Made by a program: the position numbers and the translations under genes. 64,000 nt of DNA, taken from positions 1 through 64,000 of the forward strand of contig NZ_KB894651.1 of assembly GCF_000374585.1 (NCBI RefSeq), in the 5' to 3' direction. Numbering within the stretch: position 1 is the first letter of the stretch; each line of letters begins with the position of its first letter. Under the pieces are notes generated by a model. That model had not been told where the DNA came from. It saw only the letters and a program-made list of their open reading frames with translations, and ran no database searches. This document shows, in pieces, positions 19,456 through 28,830 of this stretch. The stretch comes from Phocaeicola barnesiae DSM 18169 = JCM 13652. Its GTDB lineage: Bacteria; Bacteroidota; Bacteroidia; Bacteroidales; Bacteroidaceae.

Positions 19456-20667
19456 ATGAGAAAACTTTTTGCCAAGATTCATCTCTGGCTTTCCATCCCC
19501 TTAGGCATCCTTATCTCCATCATCTGCCTCACCGGAGCCATCCTGGTGTTCGAGCAGGAAATCACCCAGGCATTGAACCCGAACCTGTACCGTGTTGAAG
19601 CGGCTTCCGGAAGTACTCCCCTGTCCCCTTCGCAACTGGCCGAAGCGATAAGCCGCCAAGTTCCGGACACCCTCCAGCTTACCAGCCTTCAGTTCGCCCA
19701 AGACCTGGACAAACCGGTATGGGCCGGATTCCGGAATGCAGGCAGAAAGACCTTGAGTGTCAATCCATATACCGGTGAAGTAAACGGATGGAGCCAAAGT
19801 TATCCCTTCTTCCAGGAAGTACGCAAGTTACACCGCTGGCTATTGGACGCCCCCGCCAGAAAAGGCGAAAAATCCGTGGGAAAGGTCGTCGTCGGAGTCA
19901 CTACCCTGCTGATGGTCGTCATTCTCCTTAGCGGACTGGTCATCTGGATTCCCCGTACCTCGAAAGCCTTGAAGAACCGGCTGAAAATCAGTTGTACGAA
20001 AGGATGGCGTCGCTTCTGGTACGATAGCCACGCAGCCACAGGCATCTATACCCTGGTATTCCTGCTCGTCATGGCCTTGACCGGACTGACCTGGTCGTTC
20101 GGGTGGTACCGCACCGCTGCCTATTCCCTGTTCGGAGCCACTCCGCAAACAATGGAAGCCGGCCACGGAAATGCCGGAAACCGAGAAGCGGGCGCAACGT
20201 CCCAACGGAATCATACGCATCCGGACCGCCAACCGGATTCCAGACCTCGGCGTACAGGTACCGATGAATCGGATACCCGCCCGAAAAACGCCCAACGTCC
20301 GTATCGCACCTGGGACCAGGTATTGGCAGGTCTGCAACAGACCTATCCGTCCTATACCAGCATCAAGCTGGAGCGGAACAGCGCCCAAATAATCACATCG
20401 CCCGAAGGCTCGTTGCGGAAAAGCGATACCGCCCGTTTCCAGGCCGAAGACGGTACCATCACCGGAATCACGACTTCCGACCAAGTCCCCATTTCTCAGA
20501 AGATGAAAGGATATTTCTATAGTTTCCATACCGGAACCTGGGGAGGCATGTGGACCAAAATCCTCTATTTCCTGGCCGCTTTCCTGGGTGGCATATTGCC
20601 GTTGAGCGGCTACTACCTCTGGTACAAGAAGAAAAAAGGCTCTTCCCTCCGGCGGAATGCCCGATGA
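19456..20667 (+). CDS. xusC: PepSY-associated transmembrane protein, XusC-like
   Basis: A 403-residue inner membrane protein of the PepSY_TM family. Helices are visible near residues 8-33 (WLSIPLGILISIICLTGAIL), about 145-165, about 200-220 and about 365-390 (ILYFLAAFLGGILPLSGYY). Two large periplasmic PepSY-like loops lie between them. The loop at about 230-290 is unusually polar and rich in R, P, D and T. Conserved histidines (KIHLWLS, LHRWLLD, YDSHAATG, FHTGTWGG) fit the iron-reductase-like features proposed for this family. It probably reduces or releases iron from the siderophore at the inner membrane. It is the third gene of the operon, 95 bp after xusB. Confidence 0.82.
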   Translation: MRKLFAKIHLWLSIPLGILISIICLTGAILVFEQEITQALNPNLYRVEAASGSTPLSPSQLAEAISRQVPDTLQLTSLQFAQDLDKPVWAGFRNAGRKTLSVNPYTGEVNGWSQSYPFFQEVRKLHRWLLDAPARKGEKSVGKVVVGVTTLLMVVILLSGLVIWIPRTSKALKNRLKISCTKGWRRFWYDSHAATGIYTLVFLLVMALTGLTWSFGWYRTAAYSLFGATPQTMEAGHGNAGNREAGATSQRNHTHPDRQPDSRPRRTGTDESDTRPKNAQRPYRTWDQVLAGLQQTYPSYTSIKLERNSAQIITSPEGSLRKSDTARFQAEDGTITGITTSDQVPISQKMKGYFYSFHTGTWGGMWTKILYFLAAFLGGILPLSGYYLWYKKKKGSSLRRNAR

Positions 20668-20725
20668 GACTTTGCCTTCATGTTTTCTTTCGGAAAAACA
20701 TCGGCCTTTTATGTCCTTCATCGAA

Positions 20726-20813
20726 AGAACGTACGTATTCCATACGCAGAACATTCGTCCTCCATACGGAAGACATAAGTTCCAGGCACGAAGGACATAG
20801 TACATCTACAGAC
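20726..20813. repeat. 22-bp phased repeat array D (four clear units)
   Basis: Four 22-base units start at 20726, 20748, 20770 and 20792. The first two share AGAAC at the start and CCATACG near the end at the same register; the third and fourth keep the AAGACATA / AGGACATA start. A fifth, weaker unit may precede (20704-20725). The exact 22-base step is the same as in the arrays at 752, 36467 and 54330, although this array is more divergent in sequence. It lies 58 bp past the xusC stop and before a strong hairpin. Confidence 0.6.
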
Positions 20814-20835
20814 ATACCAAGAATCCCAAAAGCAA

Positions 20836-20875
20836 GCGGGTCATTCAGAAATTCCAGGAACTCTGAATGACCCGC
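20836..20875. terminator. Strong hairpin between convergent xusC and GH31
   Basis: GCGGGTCATTCAGA (20836-20849) pairs perfectly with TCTGAATGACCCGC (20862-20875), with a 12-base loop. T-rich bases follow on the plus strand, and a shorter T-rich stretch on the minus strand, so it can serve both convergent units. Confidence 0.8.
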
Positions 20876-20919
20876 CTTCACTTTTCATTGACTACCCAAG
20901 GAAATAGTCTGTAAATGAA

Positions 20920-23796
20920 TTATAGCTGGACCGTTTGTTTACTTCCATCGTATTTCACGACAATACCTTTAGCATCCTTGTCAAATCCTTGAGCCTTGTC
21001 TTTCCCGACAACCACCACGGTAAAGGTACGTTCCTTCAACATTCCATCGAATTCTCCGGTACGTTCGCCGATAGTCAGTGTCCGGCTATCCTCATCGTAT
21101 TCAAAAGGAATCATGGCATATTTCCCTTTTTCGTAGTTATAATTCGTACCTTCGTCTTCATACAAGGTAAACGTACCGTCTGCTCCCTGATATACATACA
21201 ACTTGATATCCGAAGCCGGTTTCTCGTCGGAATATTGCATATCCGGGCCGAACGGAACAATGGAGCCGGCACGTACATACAACGGAATCCGTTCGTAAGG
21301 CGCAGCTACAGAAGCCTGCACACCTGCTTCCTGGAATTTGCCCGTGTAGAAATCATACCAACCTTCACAAGCCGGGAAATACATGTCACGGGTGCGGTCT
21401 CCATACCGATATATCGGAGCTACCAGGAAAGCCGGACCAAACATGAACTCATCACCGATATTATTCACCTGCGTATCAGCCGTAAAGTCCATTACCAGCG
21501 GACGCATGATGGTATAATCATCGAAATAAGTCATTCCTGCCATCGAATAGATATACGGCATCAGGTTGTAACGGAGTTTCGTATAATAAACAACAGACTG
21601 ATAAGCCGGATGATTTTCCGGAGCAATGTTCCAGATTTCACGGAACGGATATTGGCCGTGTGCCCGATACAACGGACAGAACGCACCGAACTGATACCAC
21701 CGGGTATTCAGCTCCCTCCATTCCTTATAATCCGCATTTTCGGTCCGTGTCTTGTTCCATACTTCCTGACCGGCTACATAGCGGTTCTCTACACAGAAGC
21801 CACCGATGTCCATGGTCCAATACGGAATACCGCTCATCGAGAAGTTCAGTCCGGCAGAGATCTGAGCCTTCATGTCTTCCCAACGGGTAGCGATGTCACC
21901 GCTCCAGGTAGCCGTAGAATAACGTTGCAGGCCGGCAAAGCCCGAGCGGGTCAGCAGGAACACACGTTTGTCATTGTCTACTCCCCGTTGTCCGTCATAA
22001 ATGGCCTCCGCATTCATCAGGGCATAAGCATTGAAGAATTCGGTAGAAGAGCCCAATGCGGTAGGGCCACACAAAGCCTTGCGGTAATCGATGTCGGTAC
22101 AATCGCGAATGTTCGGTTCACTGGCATCCATCCACCAGGCGTCGATACCCAATACATACAATTTGTCCTGCATCTGTTTCCAGAAGAGTTTGCGGGCATC
22201 GGCACTATAGGCATCGTAGAAGGACCCGATGTAACCCGGACCTATCCAGTCGCGGATGCTATCCTTGATAGCCTGCTGGTACATCCAACCGTTCTTGTCG
22301 AACTGCTTGTAATGCTCGGTAGAAGCATAGAACTTCGGCCAAACCGAAATCATGAGCCTGCCATTCATGGCATGGATAGAATCTACCATAGCTTTCGGGT
22401 CCGGGAAACGGGACTTGTCGAAGTCGTGGCTTCCCCATGCATCTTCGGGCCAATAGCTCCAGTCCTGTACGATATTATCTATCGGAATCTGCCGGTCACG
22501 GAACTCTTTCAAGGTACCGATAAGTTCAGCCGAAGTCTTGTAACGCTCCCGGCTTTGCCAGTATCCCATCGCCCACTTCGGCATGACAGGAGACTTTCCG
22601 GTCAATGTACGGTATCCGCTGATTACTTCATCCATATCATCGCCTGCTATGAAATAATAATCCAACTGTTTGGTCATCTCGCTCCACCACGACTGCTTGC
22701 CTTGCTCTTCGGGAGCCACCGGAGCCAATACCCGCAATCCGGAATAAGAGACATAACCGTCCGGTTCCCACTCTATCTTCAACGGAACCCGTTTACCGGA
22801 TTCCAGATTGACGGAAAATTTATAGCTGTTCGGATTCCAGGCCGTACGCCAACGTTCGGGAACCACCAGTTTACCGTCGATGTACACCTTCGTATAGCCG
22901 GCATAATAAAGGATGAATTTGAACTCACCGCTCTGAGAAGGCTCAATGCTCCCTTCATACGTCACCTTAGAACCCATGAACGGAAATCCTTCCGGAAGAT
23001 TGACCACCTTCGACAAATCTTCCCGTTTCAGATGTTCAAAATAAAGGGAATCTTCGCGACGTTCCAAAGGTTGTACGCCCGACTTTGCATCCGGTACATA
23101 ATTACCGGTCAAGGCTCCTTCCTTACCGTATTTATCAAACAGCTTGAAAACCTCTCCCAGTTGTGAATAATCGTTGGGATTTCCGAAACGGCAAAGCGAA
23201 TAACTATCCAGCAGAACGCCGTAATTCTTGTTGGAAACAATGAACGGTACGGAAACCTTCGTATTATACTGGAACAGCTCTTCGTTCTTTCCTTTGTAGT
23301 TGAACTCGTCGGCCTGATGTTGTCCCAAGCCGTAGAAAGCCTCATCGGCCGGCGATTCGAATACCTGCCGGATGGTATATCCATGAGTTCCTTCTACCGT
23401 AATCGGCGTGAATTCCTTGCCTCCTCCCTTGTTTTCCTGGAGAATCAACCGCCCCTCCTCATCGGTAAACCAGACTTCGCCGGTAGATGCCAAAACCGAA
23501 GCCTTCAATGCCTGCGTAAGGACCGACACCGTATCGCCCCGTTGCTCTACGGAAAAAGGAGTCTGTTCTGCCGGAGGAAGTACGACCAGACTCTTCGGGT
23601 CGGCAAAGCTCGATTCGGGTGTAGCCGATACATGAATCAGTTTGTCACCCATTACCTGAAGACGCACCAGTCTCGCCGCATGTTCTCCCTGCGGAGTCAC
23701 ATGTACAATCACCCCTTGGTCCGTCTGTTCATAGACTTTATCGGAACAGGCCACCAGAAACAGACCTGCCAATAAACAATAAGGAATGTTCTTCAT
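20920..23796 (-). CDS. GH31 glycosidase with PA14 insert, alpha-xylosidase-like lipoprotein
   Basis: About 958 residues. The start at 23796 (MKNIPYCLLAGLF) opens a lipoprotein signal with lipobox LVAC; ATGs at 23802 and 23805 are close alternatives. The N-terminal beta domain is interrupted by a PA14-type domain (about 215-365 in this numbering, with GEFKFILYYAGYTKVYIDGK). The GH31 barrel follows: the nucleophile Asp lies in WWMDASEP (about residue 557), the acid/base Asp in WSGD (about 634). PA14-bearing GH31 enzymes of this length in Bacteroides include the alpha-xylosidases of xyloglucan loci, so alpha-xylosidase is likely, with alpha-glucosidase the alternative. A consensus -7 TATCTTTG (23841-23848) lies 45 bp upstream. 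The regulator and esterase genes behind it share the strand. Confidence 0.88.
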   Translation of the reverse strand: MKNIPYCLLAGLFLVACSDKVYEQTDQGVIVHVTPQGEHAARLVRLQVMGDKLIHVSATPESSFADPKSLVVLPPAEQTPFSVEQRGDTVSVLTQALKASVLASTGEVWFTDEEGRLILQENKGGGKEFTPITVEGTHGYTIRQVFESPADEAFYGLGQHQADEFNYKGKNEELFQYNTKVSVPFIVSNKNYGVLLDSYSLCRFGNPNDYSQLGEVFKLFDKYGKEGALTGNYVPDAKSGVQPLERREDSLYFEHLKREDLSKVVNLPEGFPFMGSKVTYEGSIEPSQSGEFKFILYYAGYTKVYIDGKLVVPERWRTAWNPNSYKFSVNLESGKRVPLKIEWEPDGYVSYSGLRVLAPVAPEEQGKQSWWSEMTKQLDYYFIAGDDMDEVISGYRTLTGKSPVMPKWAMGYWQSRERYKTSAELIGTLKEFRDRQIPIDNIVQDWSYWPEDAWGSHDFDKSRFPDPKAMVDSIHAMNGRLMISVWPKFYASTEHYKQFDKNGWMYQQAIKDSIRDWIGPGYIGSFYDAYSADARKLFWKQMQDKLYVLGIDAWWMDASEPNIRDCTDIDYRKALCGPTALGSSTEFFNAYALMNAEAIYDGQRGVDNDKRVFLLTRSGFAGLQRYSTATWSGDIATRWEDMKAQISAGLNFSMSGIPYWTMDIGGFCVENRYVAGQEVWNKTRTENADYKEWRELNTRWYQFGAFCPLYRAHGQYPFREIWNIAPENHPAYQSVVYYTKLRYNLMPYIYSMAGMTYFDDYTIMRPLVMDFTADTQVNNIGDEFMFGPAFLVAPIYRYGDRTRDMYFPACEGWYDFYTGKFQEAGVQASVAAPYERIPLYVRAGSIVPFGPDMQYSDEKPASDIKLYVYQGADGTFTLYEDEGTNYNYEKGKYAMIPFEYDEDSRTLTIGERTGEFDGMLKERTFTVVVVGKDKAQGFDKDAKGIVVKYDGSKQTVQL

Positions 23797-23840
23797 ATTC
23801 ATCATAAGACAATGCTTAAAGTTAAACAATCAATCCATCA

Positions 23841-23848
23841 CAAAGATA
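23841..23848 (-). promoter_or_regulatory. -7 element upstream of the GH31 gene
   Basis: TATCTTTG on the minus strand matches the Bacteroides -7 consensus exactly. The only TTTG upstream is 14 bases away, too close for a normal -33, so this promoter may need an activator such as the hybrid regulator encoded next door. Confidence 0.5.
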
Positions 23849-23945
23849 CACGGAACCTTTGCCAAAAGCCTGCCTCACATGTTTTCAGGTTGGGAAAGAT
23901 TTGAATGGCCGGCAGACGGAATGTTGCCGATGACGGTATCTTTTG

Positions 23946-26900
23946 TTATTTCCCCTCCTTTTCCTGATAAACGGAAGGTAAAACTCCGAATTCCTCCTTA
24001 AAATAACGGCTGAAATATTTCGGGTTGTTGAATCCGACTTCGAAAGCTACTTCCGACACATGAAGCTGGCTTTCACGCAACAATTGTGCCGCCCGTTTCA
24101 GACGGATAACCCGGATAAATTCTATCGGAGTCTTGCCGGTAATCTGCAGAAGCCTCTTGTAAAGATGGACACGACTCATTCCGAGTTCCCGGCTCAATTC
24201 CTCTACAGACAAGTCACTACGCGACATGTTGTCTTCTACATATTTCACCGCTTTCTCTATCAGTTTTTCATCCAGCGAAGTAATGGCTATCGTACTCGGT
24301 TCCGGGTCGATGACCGCTCTGCCGGTCCCCGCCTCCGGATGATGTGAACGGTTACGCTGAATCAGCTTCTGGATACGGAGTATCAGAATATCCGTGTTGA
24401 AAGGTTTTGTCACATAATCGTCAGCCCCTGTCTGTAGCCCTTCCAGCTGGGAATCAATGGTCTGTTTTGCGGTCAGCAGAATGACGGGGATGTGCGAAGT
24501 GCGTTCCGTCTCCTTTATCAACCTACATAAGGCATTCCCGTCCATTTCCGGCATCATGACATCGCTCACTACCAGGTCCGGCAACTCGTTTTCCTGCATC
24601 ATCTCCCAAGCCTCCTTACCGTTGGAAGCGGTCCGAATGCGATATTGCAATCCCAAAGTCGCACTCATGAATTCACGGAAATCCGGATTATCGTCCACAA
24701 CCAGCAGGAGCGGAAACCGTCCACGTTCCGTTTCCACTTGTCCGGTATCCTCCGATGATGAAGTCCCCTCATCGAACATTTCCGGAACAACCGGAAGCGA
24801 TGCCGCTACATCCACGTGCTTGACAGGTAAACGAACCACAAAGACGGTACCTGTTCCACCGTTATCGAACACCTCTACCGTTCCTTCATGCAAGGTTACG
24901 AAATCACGGACCAGACTCAATCCGATGCCAGTTCCGGTAGCTTCTTCCATGCCTTTATGCTCCGTCTGGTAGAAACGGTCGAAGATATGCTTCTTATCCT
25001 CATCACTGATTCCGATACCGGTATCGGCCACCTTGATTTCCAGAAATTCCTCCGCATCTGCCAGATGCTCCAGACTCACGGTGACACAACCTCCCTCCGG
25101 AGTATACTTGAAAGCATTCGACAACAGGTTCATAACCACTTTACCTACCTTGTCGGCATCAAAAGCCATCGGAAAACGGTCCATTACAGAGAAGAAGGAG
25201 AACCGAATCTGTTTCCTGTCGGCCATCAGCACGAAAGAATCGCATACTCCATGGATATAGCCGACAATATCACCTTCCGTCAACGACAAACGATGCCCAT
25301 TCATCTCCCCCTTTCTGAAATCCAGCAATTGGTTGACCAACATCAGCAGACGCTGGGCATTCCGATACATCAACAACAAGCGTTTGCGTTTGGTAGCGTC
25401 CTGAGTTTCTTTGAGTATCTCTTCCAAAGGCGCGATAATCAATGTCAACGGTGTCCGTAGCTCATGGCTGATGTTTGTAAAGAAACGAAATTTCATGTTG
25501 TTGATTTCCTCGTTCTTGGCCGCTTCCTGTTCTATCTGCTTCATCCGGAATTTCTCACGCTCCCGTTTCAATATGGCCGAATATATCCAGACCAGGATAC
25601 CCAACACCAGGATTGTGTAGAAAATGAAAGCCCATACAGACAACCAGAAAGGAGGATGGACCACAATCCGGAGTTCGGCAATGTCCGTACTTGCATAACC
25701 GTCACTATTCACCGCTTTTACCTTCAATACATAATCTCCCGGCGTAAGGCTGGTAAAAGTTACCCCATGTTCCCCCTTTGGAAGTGTCACCCATTCCTTA
25801 TGAAAACCTTCCAGCTGATAGATAAACTGGGTCTTCTCCGGCAAAATCAGGTTATCTGTCGTAAAGGAGACCTTGAAGATATGCTGATGATACGCCAGAT
25901 TCACTTCACGGACAAAGTTCAAGGATTGTTCCAGAATGACTTTTCCATCATACTCCTTACCTACCGAGACCGGCTCATTCATCAATTGCAAGGAAGTAAA
26001 CAAGACTTTAGGTACCAACCGGTTATAATGCATCCGCTCCGGATTGAACGAATTGAGTCCGTAGAGTCCACCGGCCAGTATCGTACCGTCCTGCAAACGC
26101 TTCATGGCACGCAGGTTAAAATCGCTGGTCTGCAATCCGTCGTTATTGTCATATTCCCGGGTTTCGAAACTATACCCTTGATTGTCACGCAGGACCTTGA
26201 TGTTGATAATCCGGTTGGATACCGTAATCCAGATGTTTCCGCTGGTGTCCTCGGCAATCGCCGAAACAGGCTTTCCGGTCAATTCCGGCATCTGAGGGAG
26301 AGTGATCACCTTTCCACGTTTGTAATCAAAAGCGGTAAGCCCTTCGCGTGCCGCTACCCAAAGCCACTCCCGGCTATCCTTGTAGAGTTCGTTCACACTG
26401 ACCCGTCCCAATCCTTCCAACGGCCGAATCCGACGGGTAGACAAATCCATCACCTGAATACCTTCCGTAGCACATCCTATCAACAACGTCTGAGTATCCC
26501 AAAGACACAAAGCCGACAGGTGATTGTCTTTCAAGCCGGAATTGTCCTGCCGGTATGTGTCAAACTTTCCCGTCCCGGGGTTCAGGCATTGCAACCCGTT
26601 ACTCAAAGTCGCTATCCAGATGCGTCCATCCGCATCTTCCTGCAAATACCAGATACTATCATCGGCCAGTCCATCGGAGGAATCGGTTTTCCGGTAAACG
26701 GTAGTCCGGCTTCCGTCGATACAGACCAGTCCTCCCCTGAAAGTACCGACCCAGACCTTACCGTCTCGCGCAACGAGTATAGAAACAATCGCATCGGATT
26801 CAAAATTTCCGTTGTCAGAATTAAAATTTTTTTGTGTATGCTGGCGAGGATTCCAGACAATCAATCCATTGTCATTGGTTCCTAACAACCATTCTCCTGA

Positions 26901-27983
26901 AGGCGTTTCCGCTATGTTGGTGATATCTCCTATCGGAAGCAAAGCAAACTTATACATACTTTCGGCATAACAGGCTATCCCTTTCTTGTATGTACCTATC
27001 CACATGACTCCTTTCGAATCGGCCAGCAAAGAATAGATGGTATTATGCGGCAAACTCCGTTCCCTTGTACCGCTGGCCAATACCTGCCGGCATTCTCCGG
27101 TTTCTTTGTCATAAATCAAAATCCCCTGATTATCCATTCCCAGCCAAATCTTTCCGGAAGCGTCCTGCGCTATCGCATGTACAAATCCGCCATAAGGCCT
27201 CAACCGCTCCGGAACCTCATTATCGAAAGATTGTAGGGTACTCCGGTAACACCATAAGCCCAGTGCACTATACAACCAGATATCATCCGAATGGTCCACA
27301 AAAAGGCTGAACGACTCAAACCTACCGTCCCCTATCTGGCGGCAGATATCCTCCCGTTTCCAAAGCACCTCCAATGTTTCCGGATTGACACAAACCAGCA
27401 GGCCATTGTCGTACACCAGCAGGATACCGGCCTTCGATTCTCCTATATCAGAAAGTCCGCCGGCCGGCAAACCATTCTTTTCGAACGAAAAGAAGCGGCA
27501 TTCGTCCGTCTCCGAAGCAAGCACATAGCATCCCTCACCTGGCACACATAGCCAAGTGTATTTCTTGGAACGGTCTACATATACTTCGGCTATTTCTCCC
27601 CTGCTCCCGATGCGTTTCATGAATGCCCGCCGGTCCCGATAAAAGCGGTCCGTCTTTCCGTCATAAAGCACATACCCTTGGGAAGTCTTCACCCAAAACC
27701 GATAATCATCGGCTTCTACTATATCGCTGATGAAATTATCCGGCAAAGTGAGCGAATCTCCCTCTACGGAACGGTATACCGAAAAATCGTATCCGTCATA
27801 ACGGTTCAGACCGGACTCGGTAGCCAGCCAAAGGAAACCTTTGCTATCCTTCAATATGGCATAGACGGAATTATTGGACAAACCGCTTCCTACATCGAAA
27901 TACTTGAACATGTAGTTGTCGGCCGCTCTCGAAGGCAAGCAGATACTTAGGAGCAGAAGAAATAAGAGACAAGTGTTTTTCAT
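23946..27983 (-). CDS. Hybrid two-component system sensor/regulator (HTCS)
   Basis: A 1345-residue one-protein signalling system. Signal peptide 1-20, then a periplasmic double propeller of Reg_prop repeats (about 25-700, e.g. DSKGFLWLATESGLNRYDG), a Y_Y_Y domain (about 710-778) and a membrane helix (about 780-803). Inside the cell: a HisKA domain with phosphorylatable His 840 (NISHELRTP), an ATPase domain (N box about 951, ADTGIGISDED about 986), a receiver domain with Asp 1141 (VVSDVMMPEMDG) and a C-terminal AraC-type HTH (about 1240-1340). HTCS proteins bind a glycan fragment outside and activate polysaccharide-utilisation genes inside. It sits between a GH31 gene and an SGNH esterase gene and most likely controls these, and perhaps the nearby GH29. 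The ligand is not evident. Confidence 0.95.
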   Translation of the reverse strand: MKNTCLLFLLLLSICLPSRAADNYMFKYFDVGSGLSNNSVYAILKDSKGFLWLATESGLNRYDGYDFSVYRSVEGDSLTLPDNFISDIVEADDYRFWVKTSQGYVLYDGKTDRFYRDRRAFMKRIGSRGEIAEVYVDRSKKYTWLCVPGEGCYVLASETDECRFFSFEKNGLPAGGLSDIGESKAGILLVYDNGLLVCVNPETLEVLWKREDICRQIGDGRFESFSLFVDHSDDIWLYSALGLWCYRSTLQSFDNEVPERLRPYGGFVHAIAQDASGKIWLGMDNQGILIYDKETGECRQVLASGTRERSLPHNTIYSLLADSKGVMWIGTYKKGIACYAESMYKFALLPIGDITNIAETPSGEWLLGTNDNGLIVWNPRQHTQKNFNSDNGNFESDAIVSILVARDGKVWVGTFRGGLVCIDGSRTTVYRKTDSSDGLADDSIWYLQEDADGRIWIATLSNGLQCLNPGTGKFDTYRQDNSGLKDNHLSALCLWDTQTLLIGCATEGIQVMDLSTRRIRPLEGLGRVSVNELYKDSREWLWVAAREGLTAFDYKRGKVITLPQMPELTGKPVSAIAEDTSGNIWITVSNRIINIKVLRDNQGYSFETREYDNNDGLQTSDFNLRAMKRLQDGTILAGGLYGLNSFNPERMHYNRLVPKVLFTSLQLMNEPVSVGKEYDGKVILEQSLNFVREVNLAYHQHIFKVSFTTDNLILPEKTQFIYQLEGFHKEWVTLPKGEHGVTFTSLTPGDYVLKVKAVNSDGYASTDIAELRIVVHPPFWLSVWAFIFYTILVLGILVWIYSAILKREREKFRMKQIEQEAAKNEEINNMKFRFFTNISHELRTPLTLIIAPLEEILKETQDATKRKRLLLMYRNAQRLLMLVNQLLDFRKGEMNGHRLSLTEGDIVGYIHGVCDSFVLMADRKQIRFSFFSVMDRFPMAFDADKVGKVVMNLLSNAFKYTPEGGCVTVSLEHLADAEEFLEIKVADTGIGISDEDKKHIFDRFYQTEHKGMEEATGTGIGLSLVRDFVTLHEGTVEVFDNGGTGTVFVVRLPVKHVDVAASLPVVPEMFDEGTSSSEDTGQVETERGRFPLLLVVDDNPDFREFMSATLGLQYRIRTASNGKEAWEMMQENELPDLVVSDVMMPEMDGNALCRLIKETERTSHIPVILLTAKQTIDSQLEGLQTGADDYVTKPFNTDILILRIQKLIQRNRSHHPEAGTGRAVIDPEPSTIAITSLDEKLIEKAVKYVEDNMSRSDLSVEELSRELGMSRVHLYKRLLQITGKTPIEFIRVIRLKRAAQLLRESQLHVSEVAFEVGFNNPKYFSRYFKEEFGVLPSVYQEKEGK

Positions 27984-27997
27984 AATCCAGGTAAAAT

Positions 27998-28654
27998 CTA
28001 AAGGTCCTTTCCGGTCAATGCGCGGTAAATCTCACGGGCTATAATCTCTGCCCCTTGCTTGTTGGGATGTACTCCGTCGGTATAATCCTGCGGATAATGC
28101 GGGAGCATGGGAGTACGCAAGTCTATCAACGGCAGATTCCGCTCACGAGCCACTTCGCGGATATAAGGAATCACACCTGATACCAGTATGCTGTCACGGA
28201 TTCCCCATTCTTTCCGGTCGGACGGTATCGGAAGACACAGATACACCGTAGGATGGGAAGGCAATTGTTCGAAAGCATCCACCAGACGGTTCAAATCTTT
28301 CTTGAAAGATGCATGGTGTTGCCAGTTCCAAGGTTTGGAATCGTTCGTACCCAATTTGACGGTCGCAATATCCGGTAAGAAATCCAGCGCTTCCTTGAAA
28401 CGGGTAGTCTTCTGATAAGGCAAATCGGAGTCCAGCATCAATGCATGAGCCGTCACGCCGAAATTCCCCACTTCATATCCGTCGCCTAGCAAGCGTTGCA
28501 ACACCGCCGGATAACTTTCCGTCTCGGGATGAGCCAATGTAAAACCTTCCGTAATGCTATTTCCCACACAAGCAACCTTGATGGGACGTTCCTGAGCCTT
28601 CAGGATTCCTCCGATAAGCAACAGACACAACAACCAGCAAATTCTTCTCTTCAT
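27998..28654 (-). CDS. SGNH/GDSL-family esterase, periplasmic
   Basis: A 218-residue SGNH hydrolase with a signal peptide (MKRRICWLLCLLLIGGILKA). Catalytic blocks are all visible: Ser in VGNSITEGF (block I), Gly in block II, Asn in LGTNDSKPW (block III) and the Asp/His pair in DGVHPNKQG (block V). Such enzymes remove acetyl or other acyl groups from glycans, for example sialate 9-O- or xylan O-acetyl groups. It lies 14 bp ahead of the HTCS gene on the same strand, so the two are probably co-transcribed. The esterase likely clears substitutions that would block the neighbouring glycosidases. Exact substrate is not determinable. Confidence 0.88.
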   Translation of the reverse strand: MKRRICWLLCLLLIGGILKAQERPIKVACVGNSITEGFTLAHPETESYPAVLQRLLGDGYEVGNFGVTAHALMLDSDLPYQKTTRFKEALDFLPDIATVKLGTNDSKPWNWQHHASFKKDLNRLVDAFEQLPSHPTVYLCLPIPSDRKEWGIRDSILVSGVIPYIREVARERNLPLIDLRTPMLPHYPQDYTDGVHPNKQGAEIIAREIYRALTGKDL

Positions 28655-28693
28655 ACCACGCCGTTCTTTCTAGTATCAGTTTATTCACATGGA

Positions 28694-28701
28694 CAAAAAT
28701 A
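28694..28701 (-). promoter_or_regulatory. -7 element upstream of the esterase-HTCS unit
   Basis: TATTTTTG on the minus strand matches TAnnTTTG and lies 40 bases before the esterase ATG. No TTTG stands at the expected -33 distance, so it is a weak or activated promoter at best. Confidence 0.4.
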
Positions 28702-28797
28702 CGGTTTTTCCCATATACTTCCGCCTTTTCGGTTCTCTTAGTGGGAGAAGAAATATTTCCATTTCAGTGATAAAATGTTTTTGAACGATAAATTCCG

Positions 28798-28805
28798 TAT
28801 CTTTG
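28798..28805 (+). promoter_or_regulatory. -7 element upstream of the pantothenate kinase gene
   Basis: TATCTTTG matches the consensus exactly, 25 bases before the ATG. The nearest TTTG (28780-28783) is only 14 bases upstream, short of the usual 19-21. Confidence 0.5.
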
Positions 28806-28830
28806 TACCGAATTCTAAACTCAATCGAAT

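Noticed and set aside
20935..23166. 743-codon frame antisense to the GH31 gene
   Set aside because: It is the shadow of a well-supported GH31 gene; no domain pattern or start context.
25464..26885. 473-codon frame antisense to the HTCS gene
   Set aside because: The HTCS reading has all expected domains in order; the antisense frame has none.
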